Of a stretch of 43,103 nucleotides of DNA, positions 43,091 to 43,103 are shown in pieces. Under the pieces are notes generated by a model. It made no database searches and was not told where the DNA came from. It worked only from the letters and a program-made list of their open reading frames with translations. Both the position numbers and the translations under genes were made by a program. Source of the stretch: Caldimicrobium sp. (GTDB lineage: Bacteria > Desulfobacterota > Thermodesulfobacteria > Thermodesulfobacteriales > Thermodesulfobacteriaceae); the NCBI GenBank assembly GCA_025059715.1, contig JANXCE010000017.1, positions 1-43,103 of the forward strand, in the 5' to 3' direction. Position 1 is the first letter of the stretch, and every line of letters starts with the position of its first letter.

Positions 43091-43103
43091 TATAGAGGAG
43101 AGA

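Noticed and set aside
1-43103. CRISPR arrays, prophage, toxin-antitoxin or defence islands
   Set aside because: No regularly spaced repeats, phage structural genes or defence-type gene clusters were seen on either strand; nearly every reading frame is housekeeping or flagellar.

Overview
The window looks like a chromosomal segment of an AT-rich, Gram-negative, flagellated and probably thermophilic bacterium. The Gram-negative call rests on a WaaF-type heptosyltransferase and a YidC with a large periplasmic domain. Proteins are rich in Lys/Glu and genes are packed with short overlaps. Gene content and style suggest the Thermodesulfobacteria/Desulfobacterota area, but this is inference: no rRNA gene is present and no search was run. 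No tRNA, CRISPR array, prophage or complete IS was seen.

Layout. 1-3723 (minus): the str operon rpsL-rpsG-fusA-tuf, with a strong promoter upstream; tuf runs off the left edge. 4103-9826 (plus): rarA, a sensor kinase and sigma54 response regulator pair, glyA and a dCMP deaminase. 9831-16241 (minus): argF, an SlyD-type FKBP split by a frameshift, two oligopeptide-ABC ATPases without permeases, then a divergent dnaA and a glycolate-oxidase-like FAD enzyme. 16382-18898 (plus): flaG, fliD, fliS and a small possible chaperone, with two convincing sigma28 promoters. 18895-23043 (minus): trpC-hisI-hisG followed by a signalling trio (small PilZ/HD-GYP-leader-like protein, HDOD, degenerate REC-GGDEF). 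23141-27555 (plus): the conserved rpmH-rnpA-yidD-yidC-jag-mnmE block. 27579-30652 (minus): an MBL hydrolase, ruvC, ruvA, then a small Rieske/cytochrome b pair. 30803-33694 (plus): yebC, truD and a heptosyltransferase. 33691-40474 (minus): a WecA/MraY-type transferase, a lipoprotein, pgpA, cinA, thpR, a peptide-binding protein and a D-2-hydroxyacid dehydrogenase. 41106-42515 (minus): a bifunctional mannose-1-phosphate guanylyltransferase/isomerase, preceded by a decayed transposase at the right edge.

How it fits together. Most of the window is housekeeping: translation, membrane-protein insertion, tRNA modification, Holliday-junction processing, amino-acid and nucleotide metabolism, and envelope sugar and lipid synthesis. 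Flagellar filament-cap and chaperone genes lie beside a nucleotide-signalling operon.

I found no clearly new multi-gene system. The points most worth a second look are: a +1 frameshift at a T7 run in slyD that leaves both halves well conserved; a four-cysteine insert in EF-Tu together with codon use unlike its neighbours; a recurring -10-N6-ATG arrangement suggesting leaderless mRNAs; a divergent DnaA with an altered Walker B motif; and a miniature Rieske/cytochrome b pair attached to ruvCA.
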